14,703 bases of DNA from an uncultured Bacteroidota bacterium (GTDB lineage: Bacteria; Bacteroidota; Bacteroidia; Chitinophagales; Chitinophagaceae). Position 1 is the first letter of the stretch. The number at the start of each line of letters is the position of its first letter. Shown here piece by piece: positions 7,758-14,703 of the stretch. A program made the position numbers and the translations under genes. The DNA lies in contig CAINOM010000003.1 of NCBI GenBank assembly GCA_903851455.1, forward strand, positions 1 through 14,703. Direction: 5' to 3'. Below the pieces are notes generated by a model. The model did no database searches, had not been told where the DNA came from, and was given only the letters and a program-made list of their open reading frames with translations.

Positions 7758-8470
7758 GAACTTTCATTTCGCGGCTGCAGGAGCCGGAAAATCTTTCACC
7801 GGAAAAGGAAAAGCAATACATGGAAAAAATAGTGAGCGCAGCAATAAGAATGCAAAAGCTCATTGAGGATGTTTTAAGCTTTTCACGCATTTCTTCTGCA
7901 GACTCTATGTTCCTGTTTGCCCGCACAAGCCTGGATACTGTTTTGAAATCGGTGCTCGGCGATATGGAAGTAATGATAGAGTCGACACGCGCAAAGATAC
8001 ATGCGACCGACCTGCCGGAAATAGAAGCCAACGATACGCAGATGGGGCAATTGTTTCAGAACATACTGGGCAACGCGATAAAATTCAGAAAGGAGGATAC
8101 CGACCCTGAAATAAATATAACCGCTCAATTAATAACCGGTGCAGATATAACGGCTCCCGGACACATGAGAGCCCACTACAAATTCACGGGATGGAAGGAG
8201 AGCAGAAGATGGGACAATGAGCAGTTTGCGAAGATCACTATATCTGACAACGGCATTGGTTTTGATCAGCAATTTGCAGACCGTATTTTTGAAGCATTCC
8301 AACGGCTAAGTGCCACTTATGAAGGGACGGGGATAGGGCTGGCGATATGCAAGAAGATAGTTGAAAACCACAACGGGACCATCACGGTGGAGAGCCGCCC
8401 CGACGATGGCACATCATTTGTAATTATACTGCCGGTATCTCAGGCTAATTTCGACAGGGAGATAGAGTAA
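7718..8470 (+). CDS. Sensor histidine kinase, C-terminal part: HisKA and HATPase_c domains (continuation of the 6852 gene)
   Basis: This frame holds the transmitter of the same kinase. The phospho-accepting His is in VASHDLQEPLRKI (codon 7727-7729, residue 293 of the restored protein). The N-box is FQNILGNAIKF (Asn about 408), G1 is SDNGIGFD (466-472), the F-box is FEAFQRL, and G2 is GTGIGLAI (492-499), so the catalytic machinery is complete. The first codon given, GTG at 7718, is only the first start-like codon and is probably not a real start. The frame is open from 7589, and the sequence before it (QELLIKSAALESKNAELQKF) is typical PAS-to-HisKA linker. If the break is a real mutation the gene is a pseudogene. 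If it is a sequencing error or is bypassed by slippage on the A run, a full kinase is made. Confidence 0.88.
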   Translation: MASHDLQEPLRKIRTFISRLQEPENLSPEKEKQYMEKIVSAAIRMQKLIEDVLSFSRISSADSMFLFARTSLDTVLKSVLGDMEVMIESTRAKIHATDLPEIEANDTQMGQLFQNILGNAIKFRKEDTDPEINITAQLITGADITAPGHMRAHYKFTGWKESRRWDNEQFAKITISDNGIGFDQQFADRIFEAFQRLSATYEGTGIGLAICKKIVENHNGTITVESRPDDGTSFVIILPVSQANFDREIE

Positions 8471-8478
8471 TCAAATCG

Positions 8479-8486
8479 TATCTTTG
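8479..8486 (+). promoter_or_regulatory. Bacteroidota -7 box of the response regulator
   Basis: TATCTTTG is a perfect TAnnTTTG match nine bases after the kinase stop codon and 43 bases before the regulator ATG. The regulator can therefore be transcribed without the kinase. No strong -33 element is seen. Confidence 0.55.
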
Positions 8487-8515
8487 CGGAACAAACAAAA
8501 TTGATCGTTCCGCAA
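8484..8515 (+). repeat. Nine-base inverted repeat over the response-regulator start site
   Basis: TTGCGGAAC at 8484-8492 and GTTCCGCAA at 8507-8515 are exact inverted copies around a 14-base loop. The left arm overlaps the end of the -7 box, so the repeat spans the predicted start of transcription. There is no T run after it, which argues against a simple terminator for the kinase gene. It may be an operator or a 5' mRNA stem-loop. Confidence 0.6.
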
Positions 8516-8529
8516 CTCCGCTTAAAAAA

Positions 8530-9069
8530 ATGCAGACAAGATTTTTCGAGAAAATGACAGTTGAGTCCAAAAATACGTTGCAACCGAGCACTACCGATCC
8601 CAGCCTTATGGGCAAGATCGCGAGCAGTAAGTCTTTTCGTATTGTACTGGCTGATGATGACGATGACGACTATGATTTTTTTGCCGAGGCCATACTGCAG
8701 TTTGCACCGCAGGTAAATATCTCCAGGGCGCTGGACGGGGCAGACCTTATTGCTAAATTAGAGCGTGAGCCGGACAATTTACCTGACCTGATCTTTCTTG
8801 ATCTCAACATGCCTTGCCGCAAAGGTTTTGAATGCCTTAGTGTTCTTAAAAGCATGGACCAATGGAAGCAGATACCTGTGATCATTTACTCCACCTCGGC
8901 ATTTGCGGACCAGGTAGATACCACCTTCAAAATAGGCGCAAACCTGTACGTGCAAAAACCGGGAGACTACCAGGAAATCAAGAAAACCGTAAAAAATATA
9001 CTCTCGCTAAGCCTGCCCAAACTGCTGCGCCAACCAACAAAGGAAAATTTCTTACTCCTGGCGAAGTAA
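8530..9069 (+). CDS. Single-domain response regulator (receiver only, Rcp1-like)
   Basis: The 179-residue protein has a non-conserved N-terminal tail of about 35 residues, one receiver domain (about 36-158), and a short C-terminal tail without a DNA-binding domain. The acidic pocket is the run Asp42-Asp47 (LADDDDDDYDFF), the phospho-accepting residue is Asp91 (IFLDLNMP), the Ser/Thr switch is at 121-123 (YSTSAF), and the conserved Lys is Lys143 (VQKPGDY). It lies 59 bases after the kinase stop on the same strand, so it is the likely phosphorylation partner. Output would be by protein-protein contact or phosphorelay. In-frame ATGs at 8554 and 8608 are alternative starts. The first ATG is preferred because the -7 box at 8479 gives it a leader of normal length. 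Confidence 0.93.
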   Translation: MQTRFFEKMTVESKNTLQPSTTDPSLMGKIASSKSFRIVLADDDDDDYDFFAEAILQFAPQVNISRALDGADLIAKLEREPDNLPDLIFLDLNMPCRKGFECLSVLKSMDQWKQIPVIIYSTSAFADQVDTTFKIGANLYVQKPGDYQEIKKTVKNILSLSLPKLLRQPTKENFLLLAK

Positions 9070-9131
9070 AAAGAGTAATACCATTTAAACGCTTAAATCC
9101 TGCAATGGAAGTATCTCGTAAAAGGGCCTCT

Positions 9132-9150
9132 CGCAAAGGCGCAAAGACGC
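9132..9150. repeat. Short tandem CGCAAAG motif, candidate dispersed repeat
   Basis: CGCAAAGG at 9132-9139 is followed directly by CGCAAAGA at 9140-9147 and then CGC. Runs of this 8-base kind recur in intergenic DNA of many bacteria (general recollection, not searched). It lies in the 217-base spacer between the convergent regulator and lipoprotein genes, which otherwise shows no gene and no convincing terminator. Confidence 0.4.
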
Positions 9151-9286
9151 GGCTGAACTTATTTTGTTTTTAAGATCGCGAAGCGTGAGTGAGCATTAAT
9201 TCGCCGATCCTGGTGTTCAATCGGAAAAGGCATGCCGAAATATTCTGTCGTGACCTTGTTACAGATCTCAAAATAAACACCGAATG

Positions 9287-10081
9287 CTAGTGCACGATCA
9301 AACTCTTATAGCTTGAAGTATGTGCGCTGAAGTAGCCGAGGGCACCACCGGTAAGGTTGGTGAGCGGATTAGCGGGCGTAGCGGAGTTTTGATTGTTGGT
9401 TTGTTCCAGTGTGGAGTAATACTGGTATACTCCTGAGTCTATGCATTCGAGGTATACCGCTATGCTATCCCCCGTAGTTATTCCATCACCACCTATAGGT
9501 TGATTTATGATCTTCCCATTGATAAGGGCATCATTCCGTACAATAATACTAGCTGATGCTGTATCGTTTTTATACTCCATGAAGTGATAGTAATGATAGT
9601 TGACACCCACCAACGGAGGATCTATATATAATGGCACCAGCTGCAGCCGCTTGCCGCCAAAGGCTGACGGTTGTGCATACAAGCTATCCAATGTTACCAA
9701 CGCAGGCATTGTGGATGAGGCGGTAAAAATATTATTGGCAGCGTTCACATAGAGCTTATAAGTGTGGCCCGGCGTCCCTGCGAGCGTGTGGGTAGTGTAG
9801 TTGCCCGGTAATGTTTCTGTAAGCGTATCTATGTCACCGGCTGTTACGTCAGTGATCACAACCGTTGCGCCGTTTACGCCAGGGAATACATTGTCCTGGT
9901 TGAAGTTTATGGTACGGGTAATTGTTACGGTGTAAACACCCGGCACGTCTGTGACATTGCCCTGCACCACATAGCGAGGGGATGATGAGTTCAGGTTCAC
10001 ATTGATCACCTTCTTGCAGGCGCTGAATGCAGCTATGAACAATAACAGAATGGCTATATTTAGAATGTTATGCGGTCTCAT
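9287..10081 (-). CDS. DUF4249 lipoprotein, partner of the TonB-dependent receptor
   Basis: The 264-residue protein starts with a lipoprotein signal: a hydrophobic stretch ending FSAC, with Cys22 the lipidated residue, followed by KKVINVNL. Residues 30-130 carry the DUF4249 pattern (RYVVQGNVTD, YTVTITRT, ATVVITDV, PGNYTTH, GHTYKLYV). This family is predicted to form an outer-membrane surface lipoprotein and is repeatedly encoded beside TonB-dependent receptors. Its molecular function is not established. The start lies 5 bases after the receptor's stop codon, so the two are almost certainly co-transcribed from the promoter at 12478. It is on the short side for the family. The substrate handled by the pair cannot be read from the sequence. 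Confidence 0.88.
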   Translation of the reverse strand: MRPHNILNIAILLLFIAAFSACKKVINVNLNSSSPRYVVQGNVTDVPGVYTVTITRTINFNQDNVFPGVNGATVVITDVTAGDIDTLTETLPGNYTTHTLAGTPGHTYKLYVNAANNIFTASSTMPALVTLDSLYAQPSAFGGKRLQLVPLYIDPPLVGVNYHYYHFMEYKNDTASASIIVRNDALINGKIINQPIGGDGITTGDSIAVYLECIDSGVYQYYSTLEQTNNQNSATPANPLTNLTGGALGYFSAHTSSYKSLIVH

Positions 10082-10086
10082 TTTGC

Positions 10087-12396
10087 TTAGAATTTAAAGT
10101 TGTAGGATATAGAAGGCACAAAGCGGAATAAAGCATATTGCACCGCCTGGGTTTTGTTGGGGTCATTCGGGTCTTGCTGAAAATTAATGATATAGGGATT
10201 TTGCCGTCCGTAAGCGTTATACAGGCTATAGACCAGCTCCGATGTATATCGCTTGTGGGGCTTAAGCTGCTTGGTAAAGCTAAGATCCAGGCGGTTGTAA
10301 TTGGGCATACGATAGCCATCGCGGCTGGTGTAGTAAAACACAGTCTGACCATTGACCTCGTACTTGCCGCTGGGGAACGTAGCAGCACCGCCTGTGTAAA
10401 AAACAAAGTCAGATGATACGGTCCATTTCTTGCTCAGCTTGTAAATACCAACAATCGAAAAATCGTGCGTATGATCCTGGCGGGAAGCATACCAGTCGTT
10501 GTTGTTCACGCCGAGGATCTGCATCTCAGAACGGGAAAGGGTGTAGGAAATCCAACCAGTAAATCGGCCAGCCTTCTTTTTAAAATACAACTCCAGCCCG
10601 TACGATCTGCCGTCACCGTACAGCAGTTTCGAATCAAGAGGTGTGTTGTCAAAAACATTAGCGCCATCGCGGTAGTCTACCTGGTTTTGCATGTACTTAA
10701 AATAGGTCTCCGCGCTCAGTTCGTAGTCATCATTTTTAAAGCTGCGAAAATAACCGAGTGTACCCTGGTCTGCTATTTCCGGCTTTATGTTATTGTCGCT
10801 GCCTACCCATTTGTCGGTTGGGTTGGTAGTTGTTGAATTGGAGATAAGATGCATGTACTGTGCATTGCGGGCGTATCCCAGTTTGAGCGATGATACCTCA
10901 TTCAGCGTATAGCTCGCAGACGCGCGGGGCTCAGGCACGAAGTACGTTTGCTCTATCTGTCCTGCGCCGGCATGCAGTGTGTCGCGTACTGTGCCATTCG
11001 GGTTCAGGTTGTATAAATTGGCACCACCCATTACAGAGAACGCGCTTACCCTTATCCCATAGTCAACGTTCAGGCGGGAGCTTGCCTTCCAGCTATCACT
11101 GATGTATAGGGCATTCTCCAGGCTATGGTTATCGGGCTGTGTAGAATTCGTGATGCCTGTGCCGGTAATGTTGCCGGGCTCTATGGTGTGGTAAACACTA
11201 CTAAACCCAAAACGAATAGAGTTGGATGGATTTGCAAAATATTCCAGTTCTTCTTTAAGGTTCCAGTCGCGTATTATGGACTGTATGTTTGCCGATATAC
11301 CACCGGTATTGATCCCGATATTATAGTCGTAGTCGCTGTAGATAAGCGAAGTGTTTGAAAACAGTTTATCGTTAAAAATGTGGTTCCAGCGCAGTGTACC
11401 TGTGGCATTGCCGTAGTTAAGTCCGAAGAGGCCGCCGAGGCCGAGATCGTCCTGGCCAAAATAACCGGAAAGATATAGCCTGTCCTTCTTCGACAATTTA
11501 TAATTCAGCTTGGCATTGAGATCGTAAAAGTAAAGCGAGCTCTTTTTCAAAGTTGTATCATGTGACAGCTTTAGAAAAACGTCGGCATAGGTGCGTCTTG
11601 CGGTCACGAGAAAAGATCCTTCATCTTTTTTTATTGGCCCTTCTACTTCGAGCTTTGAGGCTATAAGTCCTATACCGCCGCTGACATGATAGCCCTGGTT
11701 ATTACCATCGTTCATTTTTACATCCAGCACAGACGAGAGGCGGCCTCCGTACTGTGCCGGGGCAGTGCCTTTATACAGTGTTACATCTTTAATGGCATCC
11801 GAGTTGAACGTTGAGAAAAAGCCTAGCAGATGAGAAGGATTGTAAACGACCGCATCGTCCAGCAATATCAGGTTCTGGTCTGCCGCACCGCCGCGCACGT
11901 AAAAGCCGCTGTTGCCGTCGCTTACCGATTGCACACCCGGCAATAGCTGTATGGTCTTCAGTACATCTCTTTCTCCGAAAATCACCGGCACGGCATTGAT
12001 CTCCGAGATGTCGAGCTTCTCCATACCCATCTGAGCTGAGGTGATGTTGTTGACCTTGCTGCGTATCGTGACCACATTCAGTTGTGTTTCTTCCGGCTCC
12101 AGGGCCACATCGCCCGCTCTCTTATCCGGTGATACCTGCAGTTCCTGCTCTTTGTAGCCAATATAGCCTACGATCAGCTTATAGGTGCCAGTAGGAAGCG
12201 TGAGTGAATAAAAACCATATTCATTGGTAGCTGTGCCAAGGGCGGGTTTATCCGAAACTCTAACCGTAGCGCCAATGAGGGCCTCACCTGTTTTTTTGTC
12301 CTTGATGGTGCCGCTGACGCTGAATTTGGTTTGAGCGTTAAGCATACCGGGGAGGAGCAATAAAAATGCTACTATGATCTTTATGGGGCTGTTCAT
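10087..12396 (-). CDS. TonB-dependent outer-membrane receptor with CarboxypepD_reg-like N-terminal domain
   Basis: This 769-residue protein has a signal peptide cleaved near LNA-QT (about residue 21). A carboxypeptidase-regulatory-like beta domain (27-105: GTIKDKKTGEALIGATV, GTATNEYGFYSLTLPTG, LIVGYIGY) comes next, then the plug (about 125-235: GERDVLKTIQLLPGVQS, GFYVRGGAADQNLILLD, DAIKDVTLYKGTAPAQYGGR). A 22-strand-type barrel would fill the rest, ending in the expected C-terminal aromatic (SYNFKF). It takes up a ligand across the outer membrane with energy from TonB-ExbBD. The paired gene is a DUF4249 lipoprotein and not a SusD homologue, so this is not a standard polysaccharide utilisation pair. 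No Fur box or sigma/anti-sigma genes were seen next to it. The ATG at 12396 yields the signal peptide directly. Confidence 0.95.
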   Translation of the reverse strand: MNSPIKIIVAFLLLLPGMLNAQTKFSVSGTIKDKKTGEALIGATVRVSDKPALGTATNEYGFYSLTLPTGTYKLIVGYIGYKEQELQVSPDKRAGDVALEPEETQLNVVTIRSKVNNITSAQMGMEKLDISEINAVPVIFGERDVLKTIQLLPGVQSVSDGNSGFYVRGGAADQNLILLDDAVVYNPSHLLGFFSTFNSDAIKDVTLYKGTAPAQYGGRLSSVLDVKMNDGNNQGYHVSGGIGLIASKLEVEGPIKKDEGSFLVTARRTYADVFLKLSHDTTLKKSSLYFYDLNAKLNYKLSKKDRLYLSGYFGQDDLGLGGLFGLNYGNATGTLRWNHIFNDKLFSNTSLIYSDYDYNIGINTGGISANIQSIIRDWNLKEELEYFANPSNSIRFGFSSVYHTIEPGNITGTGITNSTQPDNHSLENALYISDSWKASSRLNVDYGIRVSAFSVMGGANLYNLNPNGTVRDTLHAGAGQIEQTYFVPEPRASASYTLNEVSSLKLGYARNAQYMHLISNSTTTNPTDKWVGSDNNIKPEIADQGTLGYFRSFKNDDYELSAETYFKYMQNQVDYRDGANVFDNTPLDSKLLYGDGRSYGLELYFKKKAGRFTGWISYTLSRSEMQILGVNNNDWYASRQDHTHDFSIVGIYKLSKKWTVSSDFVFYTGGAATFPSGKYEVNGQTVFYYTSRDGYRMPNYNRLDLSFTKQLKPHKRYTSELVYSLYNAYGRQNPYIINFQQDPNDPNKTQAVQYALFRFVPSISYNFKF

Positions 12397-12466
12397 TGTG
12401 AATATCTCTTAATCTATTAAATTGATTGTAATGAGCCAGTTAAAACTTTGATTTTTTATTATTGTA

Positions 12467-12485
12467 TGCGGAGGCCGCAAATCTA
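12467..12485 (-). promoter_or_regulatory. -7 box of the TonB receptor operon, overlapping a short hairpin
   Basis: Read on the minus strand, TAGATTTG (12485-12478) matches TAnnTTTG and runs straight into TGCGG-CCT-CCGCA (12479-12467), a 5-bp stem with a 3-base loop placed at the predicted transcription start. The ATG is about 80 bases downstream. A clear -33 element was not found. Confidence 0.5.
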
Positions 12486-12605
12486 TCGAAGATGCGCTAC
12501 AATTGTCCCCGGACGGATGCACATAAGACAAGTTTGAGACGGAATTAACAAATAGCATTAAAATTCATAACAGTAACGCTAATTATTAGAACTACCTTAC
12601 ACGAT

Positions 12606-12613
12606 TATCTTTT
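12606..12613 (+). promoter_or_regulatory. Possible -7 box for the 142-residue protein gene
   Basis: TATCTTTT matches seven of eight positions of TAtcTTTG. It is 18 bases before the ATG, which would leave a very short leader. No -33 match was found, so this is weak. Confidence 0.3.
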
Positions 12614-12631
12614 TCATCGTAAATAAATTTT

Positions 12632-13060
12632 ATGTTACACTTTGTAGAAAACGTAGACCAGATCATCGAAAACATAAGGACGATGGAGCAATACCTGAAT
12701 TCGGATAATGCTGCGGAGAAGGAATTTGCACGTGATCTCGTGAAAAAAGGACGTTCGATGCTGGTGTACAAAGTGAACGGACAAAACCATTTTGCTCCCG
12801 GTCGCTTCCTCGGATTTAAGAAGAACTCTATGTCGGCGCACCTGGAAAATGAGAAAAGAGAGAGCCGCGATACCAGTCATACCATACAATCGCTGATGGG
12901 AAAACCATTTTCTCATGATGCCATAGAAAAGGAATTTTCCGCCTATGCCAGCGCATTTAAAGGAAATACCCTTAAAAGCAAACGTAAATACTGGCGTGTG
13001 AGAAATGATGAGAATAAGTACCTGGACCTCGGCGTAGCGACAGTTGCGGCCGAAGTTTAA
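12632..13060 (+). CDS. Unrecognised 142-residue soluble protein
   Basis: I do not recognise this protein with confidence. It has no signal peptide and no membrane segment. The N-terminal third is helical and charged (VDQIIENIRTMEQYL, AEKEFARDLVKKG). A central block NGQNHFAPGRFLGFKKNSM follows, then MGKPFSHDAIEKEFSAYASAF and a basic C-terminal stretch KSKRKYWRVRNDENKYLDLG. The APGRF-x-GF-x-x-N block together with a C-terminal YWRV recalls small N-terminal modules of some HNH or restriction-type nucleases. That resemblance is from memory and weak, and no catalytic motif is present. An opposite-strand frame of equal length covers the same bases, but its protein composition is poor and the plus frame has the promoter-like upstream sequence. 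It stands alone between the TonB operon and uvrA. Confidence 0.7.
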   Translation: MLHFVENVDQIIENIRTMEQYLNSDNAAEKEFARDLVKKGRSMLVYKVNGQNHFAPGRFLGFKKNSMSAHLENEKRESRDTSHTIQSLMGKPFSHDAIEKEFSAYASAFKGNTLKSKRKYWRVRNDENKYLDLGVATVAAEV

Positions 13061-13125
13061 CAATTAATACTTATTTGAGGCCCGAAATCGGGTAAACACA
13101 CCCACTTCTTATCGTCTAATCATCT

Positions 13126-13133
13126 TAAATTTG
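13126..13133 (+). promoter_or_regulatory. Bacteroidota -7 box of uvrA
   Basis: TAAATTTG matches TAnnTTTG 44 bases before the ATG at 13178. No good -33 TTTG was found. No LexA-like palindrome was recognised in the 117-base spacer. Confidence 0.5.
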
Positions 13134-13177
13134 CTAAGACCGCATATGCTTCAGGCAGGCGGTTGACGGAGTTAATT

Positions 13178-14703
13178 ATGGCAGAGAAGAAAACGGCAGT
13201 TGTAAAAGACGCCAAGAAGAAAGAACCTGTTGCGAAGATCAAAGCAACCAAACACATAGAAGGCATATCGGCACCCGAAGTTGAGCATCATACCAGTAGC
13301 GATAGCAGGTTGGCACACCGAAGTGATATCATCTTCATTAAGGGTGCGCGCATGCACAACCTTAAGAACGTAGATGTAGCTATACCGCGAAACAAATTTG
13401 TGGTAGTAACCGGAGTGAGTGGCAGCGGTAAATCATCGCTGACCATGGATACACTGTTTGCAGAAGGCCAGCGCCGCTACGCAGAGAGTCTCAGCGCATA
13501 TGCCCGCCAGTTCCTGATGCGGATGGACAAGCCCGATGTAGACTATATACACGGCATTTGCCCCGCTATAGCTATAGAGCAAAAAGTAACTACCCGCACA
13601 CCGCGGAGCACTGTGGGCAGCATGACGGAGATCTATGATTATCTGCGGCTGCTGTTCGCACGTGTAGGTAAGACCTACTCGCCGGTGAGCGGCAGGGAGG
13701 TGAAGAAGGATACGGTGACCGATGTGGTGGAATTTGTGAAGACGCTGCCGGTGGGTGCAAAGGTGCAATTCATAGTGCCGCTGGTGATGCGTTACAAGCG
13801 CACACTGGAAGAGGAGCTGAACATACTGATGCAGAAAGGCTTCAGCAGGATCTATGTGCCGGATGTGGATGAAAAGCCGATACGCATAGAGGATGTACTT
13901 GCAGGCACCGTGAGTGTTGGCAAGGCAAAGGCTAACCTGCTGATAGATCGTATAGTTGTGAAGGAACAATTTGATGAAGATGATCTGCATCGGCTTGCAG
14001 ATAGTATACAGACGGCGTTCTACGAGAGCGAGGGAGAGTGCCTGGTGGAAGTAGACGGCAAAAAAATACATACATTCAATAACCGTTTTGAAGCAGACGG
14101 CATCATCTTTGATGAGCCTACGCCCAACCTGTTCTCTTTTAATAATCCTTTTGGTGCGTGCCCTACCTGTGAGGGTTTCGGGCAGGTGCTGGGTATTGAT
14201 GACGGGCTGGTGATACCGGACCCGAGGCTAAGTGTATATGAAGGGGCAGTAGTTTGCTGGCGGGGAGAGAAGATGCAGGAGTGGCAGAAGGAATTTATGA
14301 AAGCAGCTGCCAGGTATGACTTCCCGATACACAAGCCTGTGGGCGACCTCACAGAAGCGGAAAACAAATTACTGTGGGAGGGTAATGATAAGGTGAGCGG
14401 CATTCGCGACTTCTTCGCCATGGTAGAGCAAAACCTGTATAAGGTGCAGTACCGTGTGATGCAGGCGCGCTATCGCGGGAGGACGACATGCCCTACCTGC
14501 AATGGTACACGCCTGAGGAAAGAGGCGATGTATGTGAAGGTGAACGGTGCGACGATAGCGGACCTTATGTTCCGCCCGGCAGATGAGCTCTTTGAGTGGC
14601 TGCAAAAAATAAAACTTAACGAGAACGATACGGCTATTGCCAAAAGGATAATGACAGAGGTGAACCAGCGCATGAAGACACTGCTGGATGTGGGCCTTGG
14701 GTA
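13178..14703 (+). CDS. uvrA: UvrABC excinuclease subunit A, N-terminal 508 codons
   Basis: UvrA is the damage-recognition ATPase of nucleotide excision repair, acting as a dimer with UvrB. The first ABC half begins at about residue 51 (IIFIKGARMHNLKNVD). Walker A is GVSGSGKSS (79-87), followed by TLFAEGQRRYAESLSAYARQF and the UvrB-interaction region near TEIYDYLRLLFARVG. Two CPTC pairs are seen, at residues 328-331 (GACPTCEGFG) and 438-441 (CPTCNGTRLRKE). The protein runs off the window at VGLG, before the first signature motif. Residues 1-50 are a Lys-rich extension (AEKKTAVVKDAKKKEP...) absent from E. coli UvrA. The first Cys pair of the zinc module before LFSFNNP is missing: the site reads FEADGIIF (304-311). 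Bacteroidota often carry more than one UvrA, so this could be either the main protein or a paralogue. Confidence 0.95.
   Translation, partial: MAEKKTAVVKDAKKKEPVAKIKATKHIEGISAPEVEHHTSSDSRLAHRSDIIFIKGARMHNLKNVDVAIPRNKFVVVTGVSGSGKSSLTMDTLFAEGQRRYAESLSAYARQFLMRMDKPDVDYIHGICPAIAIEQKVTTRTPRSTVGSMTEIYDYLRLLFARVGKTYSPVSGREVKKDTVTDVVEFVKTLPVGAKVQFIVPLVMRYKRTLEEELNILMQKGFSRIYVPDVDEKPIRIEDVLAGTVSVGKAKANLLIDRIVVKEQFDEDDLHRLADSIQTAFYESEGECLVEVDGKKIHTFNNRFEADGIIFDEPTPNLFSFNNPFGACPTCEGFGQVLGIDDGLVIPDPRLSVYEGAVVCWRGEKMQEWQKEFMKAAARYDFPIHKPVGDLTEAENKLLWEGNDKVSGIRDFFAMVEQNLYKVQYRVMQARYRGRTTCPTCNGTRLRKEAMYVKVNGATIADLMFRPADELFEWLQKIKLNENDTAIAKRIMTEVNQRMKTLLDVGLG

Noticed and set aside
12635..13063. 142-codon minus-strand frame opposite the unrecognised protein
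   Set aside because: Its translation is rich in Cys, His and Phe with no coherent hydrophobic or helical pattern. The plus frame has better composition and upstream sequence.
13080..13093. CCCGAAATCGGG palindrome after the 142-residue gene, considered as a terminator
   Set aside because: The stem is short and is not followed by a T run.
13433..14071. 212-codon minus-strand frame inside uvrA
   Set aside because: UvrA motifs are continuous on the plus strand through this stretch.

Overview
The window looks like a chromosomal segment of a Bacteroidota bacterium, most likely a Chitinophagaceae/Chitinophagales relative. This rests on protein style (a TonB-dependent receptor with an N-terminal carboxypeptidase-regulatory domain paired with a DUF4249 lipoprotein, a giant secreted Ig-like repeat protein, an Rcp1-like receiver) and on several upstream matches to the Bacteroidota -7 promoter element TAnnTTTG, with almost no Shine-Dalgarno sequences. 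The taxon is inferred from these traits; no search was run.

Layout. 1-4692 (minus) is the N-terminal 1564 codons of a very large secreted protein: signal peptide, a unique region of about 390 residues, then 16 tandem Ig-like (BIG2-type) repeats that run off the left edge. A 429-base AT-rich spacer with divergent promoters leads to a Mn-type superoxide dismutase gene (5122-5724, plus) closed by a clear intrinsic terminator. A short bipartite palindromic element follows, then a YhhQ-family queuosine-precursor transporter (5888-6673, minus).

The centre (6852-9069, plus) is a two-component signalling pair. The histidine kinase has an N-terminal three-helix membrane domain strikingly like the ethylene-binding domain of plant ETR1 and cyanobacterial ethylene receptors, then PAS, HisKA and HATPase domains. 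Its reading frame is broken once, at a six-A run. A single-domain response regulator follows with its own promoter. It is a candidate ethylene (or copper-linked small-molecule) sensing module and is the most interesting item here.

The right part holds an outer-membrane operon on the minus strand (TonB-dependent receptor, then DUF4249 lipoprotein, 5 bases apart; 12396 to 9287), an unrecognised 142-residue protein (12632-13060, plus), and the first 508 codons of uvrA (13178 to the right edge), whose protein has a Lys-rich N-terminal extension and lacks one Cys pair of a zinc module. No rRNA, tRNA, CRISPR or insertion sequence was seen.
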